NCBI GenBank assembly: GCA_016710095.1
Contig: JADJLL010000006.1
Span: forward strand, 1-64,000
Direction of reading: 5' to 3'
Origin: Candidatus Eiseniibacteriota bacterium
GTDB taxonomy: Bacteria; Eisenbacteria; RBG-16-71-46
Length of the DNA stretch: 64,000 nucleotides
Positions within the stretch are counted from its first letter, which is position 1; every line of letters begins with the position of its first letter. The position numbers and the translations under genes were made by a program. The notes beneath the pieces were generated by a model. The model ran no database searches. It saw only the letters and a program-made list of their open reading frames with translations, and had not been told where the DNA came from. Of this stretch, positions 17,046-26,068 are shown one piece after another.

Positions 17046-17755
17046 GGCCGCGACTCGGGCGACTCGTCGGGAGGCACCGCGGCGCCGGAGGCGCCGCCCG
17101 GCAACAAATCGGGACGCACCCGGTCGAGGAACGTCGCCAGTCCCAGCGCGAGCAGCGACTCGACCGCGACCGCGACCAGGAGCAGCGGCGCGAGCAGCGC
17201 GACGAGCGCACCGCCCTGCAGCCAGCGCAGCGTGTGATGCACTTCCTCGTCGGCCGCCGTCGTGGGCGAAAGCTTCACGCTCAGCGCGAGCACCGCGATC
17301 CACAGCACGCTCGACAAGAGTTGCGAGAACGCCGTCGCGAGCGCCACGGCCTGCGGGCGCTTCATGCGCGAGGCGAGCAGGCGATACACCGGCGCGGCCG
17401 TCATCGAGCCGATGCCGAGCACCAGCGCGTTCAGCCCGATCACTGTGAAGCCGCCTTGCCCCATGAGCGCGAGGATCACCGTCACCACGAAGCTCACCTG
17501 GAACGCCGACGCCGGGCCGAGCAGGATGCCGACCGGGCCCGCGAGCGTCATGCAGTAGTCGAACGCCGTGATCGGCACCGGGATCGCCATCACGGCGAGC
17601 ATCAGCCCGCCGAGCGCGCTCTGGAACGCGATGCGCTGCGGGCCGACGCCGCGCGTGAACGCGGCCGACACGAGCACGCCGATCAGGGCGAGCAGCAGTC
17701 CGGCGATCCAGACGAGGGGCGGCAGTACGCCGTCGGGGATGTGCAGATGGGACAC
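17042..17755 (-). CDS. cbiM: cobalt/nickel ECF substrate-binding protein CbiM
   Basis: 237 residues, six to seven membrane helices. The N-terminal HLHIPDGVLP is the diagnostic metal-binding start of CbiM/NikM (His near the N-terminus). PVPITAFDYCMTLAGPVGILLGP and GQGGFTVIGLNALVLGI are also characteristic. GTG at 17755 is preceded by AGGA at 6 bases. No separate cbiN lies nearby. No metal riboswitch is evident in the 50-base gap to comF. Confidence 0.9.
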   Translation of the reverse strand: MSHLHIPDGVLPPLVWIAGLLLALIGVLVSAAFTRGVGPQRIAFQSALGGLMLAVMAIPVPITAFDYCMTLAGPVGILLGPASAFQVSFVVTVILALMGQGGFTVIGLNALVLGIGSMTAAPVYRLLASRMKRPQAVALATAFSQLLSSVLWIAVLALSVKLSPTTAADEEVHHTLRWLQGGALVALLAPLLLVAVAVESLLALGLATFLDRVRPDLLPGGASGAAVPPDESPESRP

Positions 17756-17805
17756 GGGAGTCCTTGAGGGAGTGCCTTCAGGGGATTGCGGTCCGTGCAG
17801 GTTAC

Positions 17806-18534
17806 CTACGGAGCCCACGCGAGCGCCACACCGGCCGCCCGGGCCCCGGCCGCGCGCACCACGCCGAGCGCCGATTCGAGCGTGGCCCCCGTGGTCAGCA
17901 CGTCGTCCACGAGCAGCACGCGCCGGCCCTTCAGGACCGCGCCATCCGGGGCCGCGAACGCCCCCGCGAGGTTGCGGCGGCGCGCCTCCCCGCCCAGCTG
18001 CGCCTGCGCGCTCGTCGCCCGGACGCGCACCAGCAGCCCGGTCGCGTGCGGCGAGCGAAGCGCCCCGGCCAGCGCCACGGACAGCGCCTCGGCCTGGTTG
18101 TAGCCGCGCTCGCGCCGCCGCGCGGCGTGCAGCGGCACCGCGAGCACGAGGTCGGGACGGCGCCACGCCGTCGGCAGCGCGCCCGCGAGTTCGCCGCCCA
18201 GCGCGCGTGCGAGCGAGGGCCGCTCGCCGTACTTGAGCGCGTGCACGATCTCGCGCGAGCGCTCGTCGAGCTGCCACGGCGCGTGCACCGCGTAGCCGTC
18301 GTGGCGCGAGCAGGGCGAGCCGTCGCCGCCGCGCACGAGGCAGCGCGCGCACAGCGGCGTCGCGAGCCGCGGGATGCGCGCGAGGCAGCGCTCGCACAGC
18401 AGCCGCTCGGGCGATGCGGGCACGCCGCAGCCCGGGCAGCGCTGGGGCAGCAGGAAGTCGAGGACCGGCGTGGCGAGCGAGCGGAGGATGGCGGGGACGG
18501 CGGAGGGGGCGAGCGTGCGGCTCAGCGCGGCCAC
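17806..18534 (-). CDS. comF: ComF-family phosphoribosyltransferase-like protein
   Basis: 242 residues. Two zinc-binding pairs at the N-terminus (QRCPGCGVP, CERCLARIP, with LCARCL), then a phosphoribosyltransferase domain with ERGYNQAEAL and the PRPP loop RVLLVDDVLTTGATL. ComF acts in DNA uptake in competent bacteria and is widespread as GntX. GTG at 18534 overlaps the end of aroE by 13 bases. Confidence 0.9.
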   Translation of the reverse strand: MAALSRTLAPSAVPAILRSLATPVLDFLLPQRCPGCGVPASPERLLCERCLARIPRLATPLCARCLVRGGDGSPCSRHDGYAVHAPWQLDERSREIVHALKYGERPSLARALGGELAGALPTAWRRPDLVLAVPLHAARRRERGYNQAEALSVALAGALRSPHATGLLVRVRATSAQAQLGGEARRRNLAGAFAAPDGAVLKGRRVLLVDDVLTTGATLESALGVVRAAGARAAGVALAWAP

Positions 18535-19334
18535 CCGACGGCGGCCGCCAGCGGCTCGATCGGGACTTCCTCCCCGAGCCACAGCGTGAGCGCCCGCCGC
18601 GCCTGGTAGATGAGCAGCCCGAGCCCGTCGGCCGACTCGCGCCCGGCGGCCCGCGCAGCCTTCACCCACGGGGTGAGCTCGCGCCCGTAAGTCAGGTCCA
18701 CGATGAACGCTCCCGGCGCGATGCGGTCGATCGCCACGGGCAGCTCGTCGGCCGCAAGCGGCGTGCAGTTCACGACCACCGTGGCCTCCGCGAGCGCGTC
18801 GTGCTCCTCGTGCGAGCGCCATCCGAGGAAGCGCTCGTCGAGCCCTTCACCCCAGGCGAACTTCGCGTCCTTGGGGCGCCGCGCGCTCACCGTGACGTCG
18901 CGGCAGCCGGCCCAGTGAAGCGCCACCGCGAGCGAGCGGGCCGCTCCCCCGGCGCCGAGCAGCACGACGCGCTGGCGCGCGGGATCGAAGTGCTTCGCCT
19001 TGAGCAGGTCGAGGAAGCCCGGCCCGTCCGTCGTCTCGCCCCACCAGCCGTCCTCGCGGAACACGATCGTGTTCACGGAGCGGGCGCGTTCGGCGGACAG
19101 CGACGCCTTCTCGACGTGGTCGAGCGCGTGCTCCTTGAGCGGATGCGTGAGGTTGCAGCCCACGAGCCCACGCGCGGCCAGCTCGCGCAGCGTCTCGCCG
19201 AGCCGCTCGGGCGGCGTGCGCACGGCGCTCGCCTCGCACGCGATGCCGAGCGCTTCGCAGCCCGCGCGGTGGAGCACCGGCGACAGCGTGTACGCGAGCG
19301 GATCGCCCAGCACGGCGGTCTGCACCGACCTCAT
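18522..19334 (-). CDS. aroE: shikimate dehydrogenase
   Basis: 270 residues. NADP-dependent reduction of 3-dehydroshikimate in aromatic amino acid synthesis. LGDPLAYTLSPVLHR is the shikimate-binding start, NLTHPLKE carries the catalytic Lys, TTDGPGFLDLL the Asp, VVLLGAGGAARSLAVAL the nucleotide loop and GLGLLIYQARRALTLW the C-terminal helix. ATG overlaps the lgt stop (ATGA). Confidence 0.94.
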   Translation of the reverse strand: MRSVQTAVLGDPLAYTLSPVLHRAGCEALGIACEASAVRTPPERLGETLRELAARGLVGCNLTHPLKEHALDHVEKASLSAERARSVNTIVFREDGWWGETTDGPGFLDLLKAKHFDPARQRVVLLGAGGAARSLAVALHWAGCRDVTVSARRPKDAKFAWGEGLDERFLGWRSHEEHDALAEATVVVNCTPLAADELPVAIDRIAPGAFIVDLTYGRELTPWVKAARAAGRESADGLGLLIYQARRALTLWLGEEVPIEPLAAAVGWPR

Positions 19335-20125
19335 GCGCGCGCGTCCTCGGGACCGGCGTGGCGCAGGCGGACGATCATGAGCGCGCCGAACAGCGCCATC
19401 GCGATGCTCGTGATCTGGCTCTCGGTGAGGTCGAGCCACGGCGTCTTCATGAGCACGGCTTCGGCTTCGTAGTTGCGCGTGAGGTCGACGCCGATGCGCG
19501 CGAGCGCGAAGAAGATGATGAAGGTCCAGAACAGCACGCCCGGCACCTTGAAGCTCTTGCGCCGCGCCCACAGGACCGCGAACAGGATGAGGCCGACGGC
19601 GGCGTTGTAGAGCTGCGAAGGCTGCACCGGCGTGTCGCCGAACTCGAGGAAGGCGAACGACTCGCGCGGGAAGTGCACGCCCCAGGGCAGCGTCGTCGGG
19701 TGGCCGTAGCAGCAGCCGTTCAGGAAGCAGCCGATGCGCCCGAACATCGCCCCGATCGCCAGCGACGGCGTCAGCGCGTCGGCGACGCGCCAGCGCGGCA
19801 GCCCGAGGCGCTTCGCGGTGACGAGCCCGGCGAACGTGCCCGCGACGATGCCGCCGTACAGCGTGAGCCCGCCCTGCCAGAGCGCGACCACGCTCCCCCA
19901 CTCGCGGCGGAACTGCTGCAGGTGCTCCATCACGTACAGCGCGCGCGCGCCGAGGATCGCGGCGACCAGCGTCACGAGGATCACGTTGACGAGCTTGTCC
20001 TCGTCGAGGCCGAGGCGCTTCGCCTCGCGCAGACCGAGCGACGTGCCGACGAGGAACGCGATCGCCATCATGGCGCCGTACGAATGCAGGTGAATCGGGC
20101 CGAGCTGGAAGAGTTCCGGGAACAT
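19331..20125 (-). CDS. lgt: prolipoprotein diacylglyceryl transferase
   Basis: 264 residues, seven membrane helices. Transfers diacylglycerol from phosphatidylglycerol to the lipobox Cys of prolipoproteins, the first step of lipoprotein maturation. IHLHSYGAMMAIAFLVG and the signature GRIGCFLNGCCYGHPT (with catalytic Arg and Asn) are clear, followed by QPSQLYNA. TGATG overlap with rodA. Several lipoproteins in the window (NirK, 28.2 kb, 28.9 kb, 62.4 kb) are predicted substrates. Confidence 0.95.
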   Translation of the reverse strand: MFPELFQLGPIHLHSYGAMMAIAFLVGTSLGLREAKRLGLDEDKLVNVILVTLVAAILGARALYVMEHLQQFRREWGSVVALWQGGLTLYGGIVAGTFAGLVTAKRLGLPRWRVADALTPSLAIGAMFGRIGCFLNGCCYGHPTTLPWGVHFPRESFAFLEFGDTPVQPSQLYNAAVGLILFAVLWARRKSFKVPGVLFWTFIIFFALARIGVDLTRNYEAEAVLMKTPWLDLTESQITSIAMALFGALMIVRLRHAGPEDARA

Positions 20126-21342
20126 CAGTACTCCCGGCGCCGGAGCGCCACGTTCTGCAGAAGACCGATCTGGATGCAGTTCACGATGAGGGCCGTGCCG
20201 CCGTACGAGAGGAACGGCAGCGGCACGCCGGTGACCGGCGCCCATCCCACGGTCATCAGCATGTTGACCATGACGTGGAAGAACAGCGCGGTCACGACAC
20301 CGATGGCGACGAGCCCCGCGAAGCCGTCTCGCGCCACCGCGGCGAGGCGATAACCGCGGATGATGACGACGGCGTACAGTAACACCACGACCGCCGCGCC
20401 GAGGAAGCCGCCCTCCTCGCCCACGACCGAATAGATGAAGTCCGTGTGGCGCATGGGCAGGAACGAGAGCGCCTTCTGCGAGCCCTTCAGGTAGCCCTTG
20501 CCGGTCACGCCGCCCGAGCCGATCGCGATCTTGGACTGGATGATCTGGTAGCCGGCGCCGTACGGGTCGTGGTCGGGATTGAGGAACGTCTCGATGCGGC
20601 GGCGCTGGTAGTCGTGCATGTGGTTCCACATCTGCGGCAGCGTCACGGCGACGGCGGCGTTGATCGCGAGGATGCCCACGAGCATGGTGATCTTCGGGCG
20701 CGCGAACGCGAGCAGGCCCGCGAACAGCGCGACGAACCACCAGATGCTGCCCGTCACGAAGAACAACGCCACGTTGAACACGGGCGACAACCCGAGCAGC
20801 AGGCGGCCGAGCGGCATGCCCGCCCAGAAGTACATCGCGACGAGCATGACGGGGAACGAGAGCCCCGTGCCGAGGTCGGGCTCCTTCGCGACGAGCGCGA
20901 ACGGCACGAGCGCGATGAACAGCGGCGGCAGCCACCAGCGCACCTTGTTGAGGTCGAGCCGCGCGTGATCGAAGAACCGCGCGAGCACGAACGTCGTGGC
21001 GATCTTGGCGAGCTCGCTCGGCTGGAACTGCATCGGCCCGATCTCGATCCAGCGTTTCGCGCCCATCTTGCTCGTGCCCACGAGCAGCACCGCGACGAGC
21101 AGCACGAGCGCGATCGCGTACATCGGCCAGGCGAGCGAGTCGTAGAGCCGGTAGTGGATCGCGGCGACCACCCAGGCGGCGGCGAACGCGAGCCCGCACC
21201 AGGCGAGCTGCTTCATCCACAGGCCCTGATGCGCGCCGGGAATGCTCGTCGCGCTGTACACCGTGAGCAGCCCGATGCCGATGAGCCCGAAGACGGCGAG
21301 CGCGAGCGGCCAGTCGAGGTGCGGCATGCGCAGCTTAGTCAC
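20125..21342 (-). CDS. rodA: rod-shape peptidoglycan glycosyltransferase RodA (SEDS)
   Basis: 405 residues, about ten membrane helices. Polymerises lipid II during cell elongation with PBP2. SEDS motifs: KRWIEIGPMQFQPSELAKIA, LVAKEPDLGTGLSFP (catalytic Asp), IAIGSGGVTGKGYLKG and GVPLPFLSYGGTALI. GTG at 21342 was chosen because GGAGG lies 7 bases upstream and it overlaps the mrdA stop; an ATG at 21327 would lose five residues and has no ribosome site. Confidence 0.94.
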   Translation of the reverse strand: MTKLRMPHLDWPLALAVFGLIGIGLLTVYSATSIPGAHQGLWMKQLAWCGLAFAAAWVVAAIHYRLYDSLAWPMYAIALVLLVAVLLVGTSKMGAKRWIEIGPMQFQPSELAKIATTFVLARFFDHARLDLNKVRWWLPPLFIALVPFALVAKEPDLGTGLSFPVMLVAMYFWAGMPLGRLLLGLSPVFNVALFFVTGSIWWFVALFAGLLAFARPKITMLVGILAINAAVAVTLPQMWNHMHDYQRRRIETFLNPDHDPYGAGYQIIQSKIAIGSGGVTGKGYLKGSQKALSFLPMRHTDFIYSVVGEEGGFLGAAVVVLLYAVVIIRGYRLAAVARDGFAGLVAIGVVTALFFHVMVNMLMTVGWAPVTGVPLPFLSYGGTALIVNCIQIGLLQNVALRRREY

Positions 21343-23206
21343 CGGGCGCCTCCGTGGTGTCGGGCGCGGCGGCCCGCGTGGAGTCGCGCTTCGCCGGCGG
21401 ACGCGGCGCGGTCGCGAGCGAATCGCCGAGCAGCACGCGGCGCAGCACGCGCGCCGCGATGGGCGCGCACACGCTGCCGCCGTGACCGCTGTTCTCGGCG
21501 ACGATCGCGATCGCGATGCGCGGCACGTCGGTCGGCGCGTAGCAGACGAAGAGCGCGTGATCCTTGCCGTGAGGGTTCTGCGCGGTGCCGGTCTTGCCGC
21601 CGACACCGAAGCCGGGAATGCGCGCCGAGGTCGCCGTGCCCGCGTCCACCACGCGTTTCATCGCGTCGTGCACCGCGGCCCAGATCTCGGGCGCGGCCTC
21701 GAGCCCGGGCTCGGTGGGCTTCTCGATCCTGAACTCGGGCACGCCCTGCACCTTCATCACGACGTGCGGGCGCACGGGGCGGCCGCCGTTGGCGACGACC
21801 GACGTCATGAGCGCCATCTGCAGCGGCGAGACGAGCAGCTCGCCCTGGCCGATGCCGAGGTTCAAGAGCGCGCCCTTCGGCATGTAGCCCTTGAAGCGCT
21901 TCTCGTACCACTCCTTGGTCGGCACGAGGCCGCGCGACTCGGCGGGCAGGTCGATGCCGGTCTTCTCCCCCAGCCCGACCGCACGCGCGATCGTCTGCAG
22001 GCGGTCGAGCCCGAGCCGCAGCCCGAGCTGGTAGAAGTACACGTCGCACGAGAACTGCAGCGCGGTGAGCAGGTCGAGACTGCCATGGCCGCGTTTGTCC
22101 CAACAGCCGAACCGCCGCCCGCCGAAGAAGTAGCCGCCCGAACACGCCGTGGGCAGGTGCGACTCCGGCTTCACGAGGCCGTACTGGAGCCCGGCGAGCA
22201 TCGTCACCACCTTGAAGGTGGAGCCCGGCGGGTACGCGCTCTGGATCGCGCGGTTGAGCAGCGGATTGCCGCCGCCCGCGGTGAGCTCGCGCCAGCGCGC
22301 GAACGTGATGCCGCGCGAGAACTCGTTCGGATCGAAGACGGGCTTGCTCACCATCGCGAGGATCGCGCCGTCGCGGGGGTCCATCGCGACCGCGGCGCCG
22401 TGTTCCACACCCGCCATGCCCTCTTCGAGCGCGCGCTGGATGTCGAGGTCGATCGTGAGCGTGACGTCGTGACCGGGGATCGGCGGACGCGGCGGTCCTT
22501 CGGAGAGCGTCGAGACGCGCTTGCCCATCGCGTTCACGACCACGAACTCGGCGCCGTCCTGGCCGCGCAGCATCTCCTCGTACTTCCGCTCGACGCCCGT
22601 CTTGCCGATCAGGTCGCCCATGCGATAGCCGGCGTCCTGGCGCTTCTCGAGTTCCTGGTCGTTGATCTCGCCGGCGTAGCCGAGCAGCTGCGCGCCGAGC
22701 GAGCCTTCGGGGTAGCGCCGGATCGGCGCGACCTGCACGTCCACGCCGGGAATGTCGGCGCGCATCTCCTCGACCGCGGCCATCACCGAGTACGGCGCGT
22801 TGCGGCTCAGCACGGCGGTCTGTCCCGTGCGGTTCGCCTCCTGCACGCGGCGCTTCACGATCGTCGTGTCGTCCTGCACGAGCGACGCGACGCGCATCAA
22901 CCAGTCCGTGTGGATCACGGCGCGCGAGCGGCTCAGGCTCTCGGCCGGCATGGGCCGGAACACGACGTCGAAGCTCGGCTGGTTGTCCGCGAGCAGCCGG
23001 CCGAAGCGGTCGCGGATCGCGCCGCGCGGCGCGCGCAGGACGTCGAGCCGGATGCGGTTCTGCTCGGCGAGGCGCGAGAGCTCCTCGTGCTGCACGACCT
23101 GCAGGCGCAGCAGCCCGAGCAGCACGAGCGTGAAGCCCGCGAACGCGACGCCCGCGAGCACGCCGAAGCGCTCGTCCCTAATCCTTCGTGGCGGTCCGGG
23201 AGGCAT
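21335..23206 (-). CDS. mrdA: penicillin-binding protein 2 (elongation transpeptidase)
   Basis: 623 residues. One N-terminal membrane anchor (VLAGVAFAGFTLVLLGLL), a pedestal domain to about residue 230, then the transpeptidase domain. The active-site Ser is in AYPPGSTFKVV (SxxK), the second motif is SCD in LQFSCDVYFYQLG (PBP2 enzymes often have SxD here) and the third is GKTGTAQ. Crosslinks peptidoglycan with RodA, which follows it. The start overlaps the end of mreD by 29 bases. Confidence 0.95.
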   Translation of the reverse strand: MPPGPPRRIRDERFGVLAGVAFAGFTLVLLGLLRLQVVQHEELSRLAEQNRIRLDVLRAPRGAIRDRFGRLLADNQPSFDVVFRPMPAESLSRSRAVIHTDWLMRVASLVQDDTTIVKRRVQEANRTGQTAVLSRNAPYSVMAAVEEMRADIPGVDVQVAPIRRYPEGSLGAQLLGYAGEINDQELEKRQDAGYRMGDLIGKTGVERKYEEMLRGQDGAEFVVVNAMGKRVSTLSEGPPRPPIPGHDVTLTIDLDIQRALEEGMAGVEHGAAVAMDPRDGAILAMVSKPVFDPNEFSRGITFARWRELTAGGGNPLLNRAIQSAYPPGSTFKVVTMLAGLQYGLVKPESHLPTACSGGYFFGGRRFGCWDKRGHGSLDLLTALQFSCDVYFYQLGLRLGLDRLQTIARAVGLGEKTGIDLPAESRGLVPTKEWYEKRFKGYMPKGALLNLGIGQGELLVSPLQMALMTSVVANGGRPVRPHVVMKVQGVPEFRIEKPTEPGLEAAPEIWAAVHDAMKRVVDAGTATSARIPGFGVGGKTGTAQNPHGKDHALFVCYAPTDVPRIAIAIVAENSGHGGSVCAPIAARVLRRVLLGDSLATAPRPPAKRDSTRAAAPDTTEAPGD

Positions 23207-23690
23207 GTCCGAAGAGCGGCCGGCCCGTGATTCGGCGGAGCACCGCGAGAAGAAGTGTGCCGATCGCGGCGGTCAGGAGCGTCGCCATCAGCGAGCGCCC
23301 GAGGAGGAACGGGACGCCGACGAAGCCGCCACCCAGTTCGAAAGTGCTCGCCCACAGCTGGTGCGCGAGCACGCCGCAGGCGACGAGCGCGAACTGCGTG
23401 CGCGCGCTCTCGCGCACGAGCGTGCCCGAGAGCCGTCCGACGGCGTAGCCGAGCAGCGTGAGCAGCAGCGCGTGCCGCCCGAGCCAGTGCGCGGCGTCGA
23501 GGTCGGCCATGAGCCCGAGGAAGAACCCGAACGACGCGCCCCACGCGTCGCCGTGGCGCAGCGCCCAGACGACCGTCACGAACGCGAGCGCGTCGAGGAT
23601 GATGCCGCGCGTCGCGAGGCTCGAGAGCGCGGTCGAGCGCAGCAGCAGCGCGACGATCACCATGAGGAAGAAGCTGCCGATCGGTCTCAT
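23178..23690 (-). CDS. mreD: rod shape-determining protein MreD
   Basis: 170 residues, about five membrane helices, with the weakly conserved MreD features PIGSFFLMVIVALLLRSTAL and SFGFFLGLMADLDAAHWLG. Assignment also rests on position between mreC and mrdA. ATG overlaps the mreC stop (ATGA). Inner-membrane component of the elongasome. Confidence 0.88.
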   Translation of the reverse strand: MRPIGSFFLMVIVALLLRSTALSSLATRGIILDALAFVTVVWALRHGDAWGASFGFFLGLMADLDAAHWLGRHALLLTLLGYAVGRLSGTLVRESARTQFALVACGVLAHQLWASTFELGGGFVGVPFLLGRSLMATLLTAAIGTLLLAVLRRITGRPLFGHASRTATKD

Positions 23691-24667
23691 CGGCGCCCTC
23701 CCCTCGCGGTGTCGGTGCGTGCGGGTGTCGCGGGCGCGGTGGTCGCGGGCTTCGTGGCCGCGCCCGCGACGCCTGCGGCCGGCTTCGCGCCGGCAGGCGC
23801 CGGAGGCGCCGGCATGACGATGGTGCGGACGGGCTCGAACTCCGTGCGAGGCCGCGGCAGCGAGCCGTCGGTCGCGCTCACCGGGCCCGGCACCACGAAC
23901 GCGTGGCGGAGCCGCGAGAGCATCGCGCGAGGGCGCACTTCGACTTCCTGCATGAGTCCCGTCGCGTCGCGGCGGATGCGCACGACGCGCCCGACCGGGA
24001 TACCGCGCGCGAAGCGCAGCGACAGGTCGGACGTCATCACGTCCTCGCCCACGCGGATCGTGTCCGCGAGCGGCACCGCCGAGAGCAGCAGCCGCGGCGT
24101 GGGCGACGGCGAGAAGCGCAGCACGCCGTTCACGCCGGTCGTCTCGATCTCGCACGCGACCGCGAGGTTGGGATCGGTGAGCAGCGCCGCGCGCGAGCCG
24201 CGCGGCCAGACTTCGGTCACGCGCCCGACGAGACCGTCGCTCGTGACGAGCGCGTCGCCCGGATGCACACCGAGGTCGGCGCCGGCGCTGAGCGTCGCGG
24301 CCGTCGGCGTGGGCTCGTCGGACAGCGCGACGACCTCGACCGCCTTGAGCGACAGGCCGTGCCATTCGGGCAGGCCGAGGCGTGCGCGCAGTTGGCGGTT
24401 CTCGGCGCCGGCGGCGCGCAGTTTCGAGTTCTCGACCTCGAGCAGCGTGAGGCGCTCGTGCAGCGTGCCGTTCTCGCGCCACGCGGCGAACAGCCGGTCG
24501 CCGGAGAGCACGAAGCGGTCGAGCGGCTCGAACACGAACGCGCCCGTGCCGCGCATCCAGGAAACCGGCAGGTGGTCGCCGATCACCAGCAGCAGCAACG
24601 AAAGCGCCGCATACGTCGCCACCAGGACGACGCTGCGGCGCTCGGCCGGCGGCAGGATGCTGGGCAA
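23687..24667 (-). CDS. mreC: rod shape-determining protein MreC
   Basis: 326 residues. A membrane anchor (LVATYAALSLLLLVIGD), a coiled-coil segment (HERLTLLEVENSKLRAAGAE), then the beta domain with GVHPGDALVTSDGLVGRVTE. The C-terminal 50 residues are a Pro/Ala-rich tail that the core family lacks. Start is TTG at 24667, 4 bases after mreB; no better start exists without losing the anchor. Confidence 0.9.
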   Translation of the reverse strand: MPSILPPAERRSVVLVATYAALSLLLLVIGDHLPVSWMRGTGAFVFEPLDRFVLSGDRLFAAWRENGTLHERLTLLEVENSKLRAAGAENRQLRARLGLPEWHGLSLKAVEVVALSDEPTPTAATLSAGADLGVHPGDALVTSDGLVGRVTEVWPRGSRAALLTDPNLAVACEIETTGVNGVLRFSPSPTPRLLLSAVPLADTIRVGEDVMTSDLSLRFARGIPVGRVVRIRRDATGLMQEVEVRPRAMLSRLRHAFVVPGPVSATDGSLPRPRTEFEPVRTIVMPAPPAPAGAKPAAGVAGAATKPATTAPATPARTDTARGGRR

Positions 24668-24671
24668 GGCG

Positions 24672-25709
24672 TCAGTCCCGGTGGCCGCTCAGGATGACCT
24701 TCTCGTAGACCTCGAGGTTCTCGAGGATCTTGCCGGCGCCGCGAACGACACACGTGAGCGGGTCCTGTGCGACGCGGATGTTGAGGTTCGTGACTTCGCG
24801 CATGAGCAGGTCGAGACCGCGCAGCAGCGCGCCGCCGCCCGTCATGTAGATGCCGCGGTCCACGATGTCGGCCGCGAGTTCCGGCGGCGTGCGCTCGAGC
24901 GACTCGCGCAGCGCGTTGACGATCTGGCCCACCGGTTCCTGCAGCGCTTCGCGGATCTCGACGGACGAGACGCGCAGCGTGCGCGGAATGCCGCGCACGA
25001 GGTCGCGCCCCTTGATCTCCATGTCCATCTCCTCGGGCAACGGGAACGCCGATCCGATCTCGATCTTGATGCGCTCGGCCGTCTGCTCGCCGATCAGCAT
25101 GTTGTACGCCTTCTTCGCGTACGTGGAGATCGCTTCGTCGAGTTCGTCGCCACCGGTGCGGATGCTCGTCTTCGTCACGATGCCGTTGAGCGCGATGACC
25201 GCGATCTCGGTCGTGCCGCCGCCGATGTCGACGACCATGTTGCCGGTCGGCGTGTCGACGGGAAGATCGACTCCTATCGCCGCGGCGATCGGCTCGGGCA
25301 CGAGCAGCACCTCGCGGCAACCGGCGCGCACGGCGGAATCGATCACGGCGCGCTTCTCGACCTCGGTGATACCCGAGGGCACGCAGATGATGATGCGCGG
25401 GCGCACGATGAACTTGTGCTTCTGCACGCGGTGCACGAACTCGCGCAGCAGATGCTCGGTGACCTGGAAGTCGGCGATCACGCCGTCCTTGAGAGGACGC
25501 ACGGCGTTGATCTCGTCGGGCGTGCGGCCGAGCATGAGCTTGGCTTCGCTGCCGACGGCGAGCACGCGGTTGGTGCTCTTTTCGACCGCGACCACCGAAG
25601 GCTCGTTGAGCACGATGCCGCGGCCCTTGACCCACACCAGCGTGTTGGCGGTGCCGAGATCCATCGCCACGTCGGTGGAGAAGTAGCCCATCAGGCTGTC
25701 GAGAAACAT
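24672..25709 (-). CDS. mreB: rod shape-determining protein MreB (bacterial actin)
   Basis: 345 residues, normal length. MDLGTANTLVWVKGRGIVLN is the phosphate-1 loop, VDIGGGTTEIAVIA phosphate-2 and YMTGGGALLRGLD the adenosine loop. FLDSLMGYFSTD at the N-terminus is the amphipathic membrane-binding segment. Organises wall synthesis on the cytoplasmic side of the membrane. First gene of the elongasome cluster, with a promoter at 25827-25856. Confidence 0.97.
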   Translation of the reverse strand: MFLDSLMGYFSTDVAMDLGTANTLVWVKGRGIVLNEPSVVAVEKSTNRVLAVGSEAKLMLGRTPDEINAVRPLKDGVIADFQVTEHLLREFVHRVQKHKFIVRPRIIICVPSGITEVEKRAVIDSAVRAGCREVLLVPEPIAAAIGVDLPVDTPTGNMVVDIGGGTTEIAVIALNGIVTKTSIRTGGDELDEAISTYAKKAYNMLIGEQTAERIKIEIGSAFPLPEEMDMEIKGRDLVRGIPRTLRVSSVEIREALQEPVGQIVNALRESLERTPPELAADIVDRGIYMTGGGALLRGLDLLMREVTNLNIRVAQDPLTCVVRGAGKILENLEVYEKVILSGHRD

Positions 25710-25826
25710 CCCTGCCTCACGATTGGGAGCTGAAGGAAACGTCCTGTGTCCGATGTCGCGCCGTAGGGATGCGGAGCAGAGGATGCGAGGGGCTCGTCGA
25801 GGCTTCCCTGCCTGCGAAACTGCGGC

Positions 25827-25856
25827 AAACTAGCATCCGATTCGCCACTGCGGCAA
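25827..25856 (-). promoter_or_regulatory. putative mreB promoter
   Basis: TTGCCG (-35, 25851-25856) and TAGTTT (-10, 25827-25832) spaced by 18 bases, about 120 bases before the mreB ATG. The same CTAGTTT -10 occurs at two outer-membrane protein promoters in this window. Confidence 0.5.
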
Positions 25857-26068
25857 GCCTTTGGCCCCTCGCCCGGCGGCGCGGGGCCGAACCGTTCGGA
25901 GATGCCGAACCGGTTCCGGCCGCGCACTCCCCCGCGGGAGCCCTCCATGACTTTTTTGGGCACGGCGTCGCCCTGCGGGGTATGGCATAGTGCGGCCGCG
26001 AATCACCGGTTGAGTCCCCTGTGTCGTCCCGCCGATACACCTCGAGGAACGCCGCTTCCACTACCGGC
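25857..26068. other. rest of the divergent gap between mreB and the barrel gene
   Basis: No convincing gene. A weak plus-strand promoter could be TTGGGC (25956-25961) with TATGGC (25981-25986) at 19 bases, giving a leader of about 75 bases for the gene at 26069. Confidence 0.3.
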
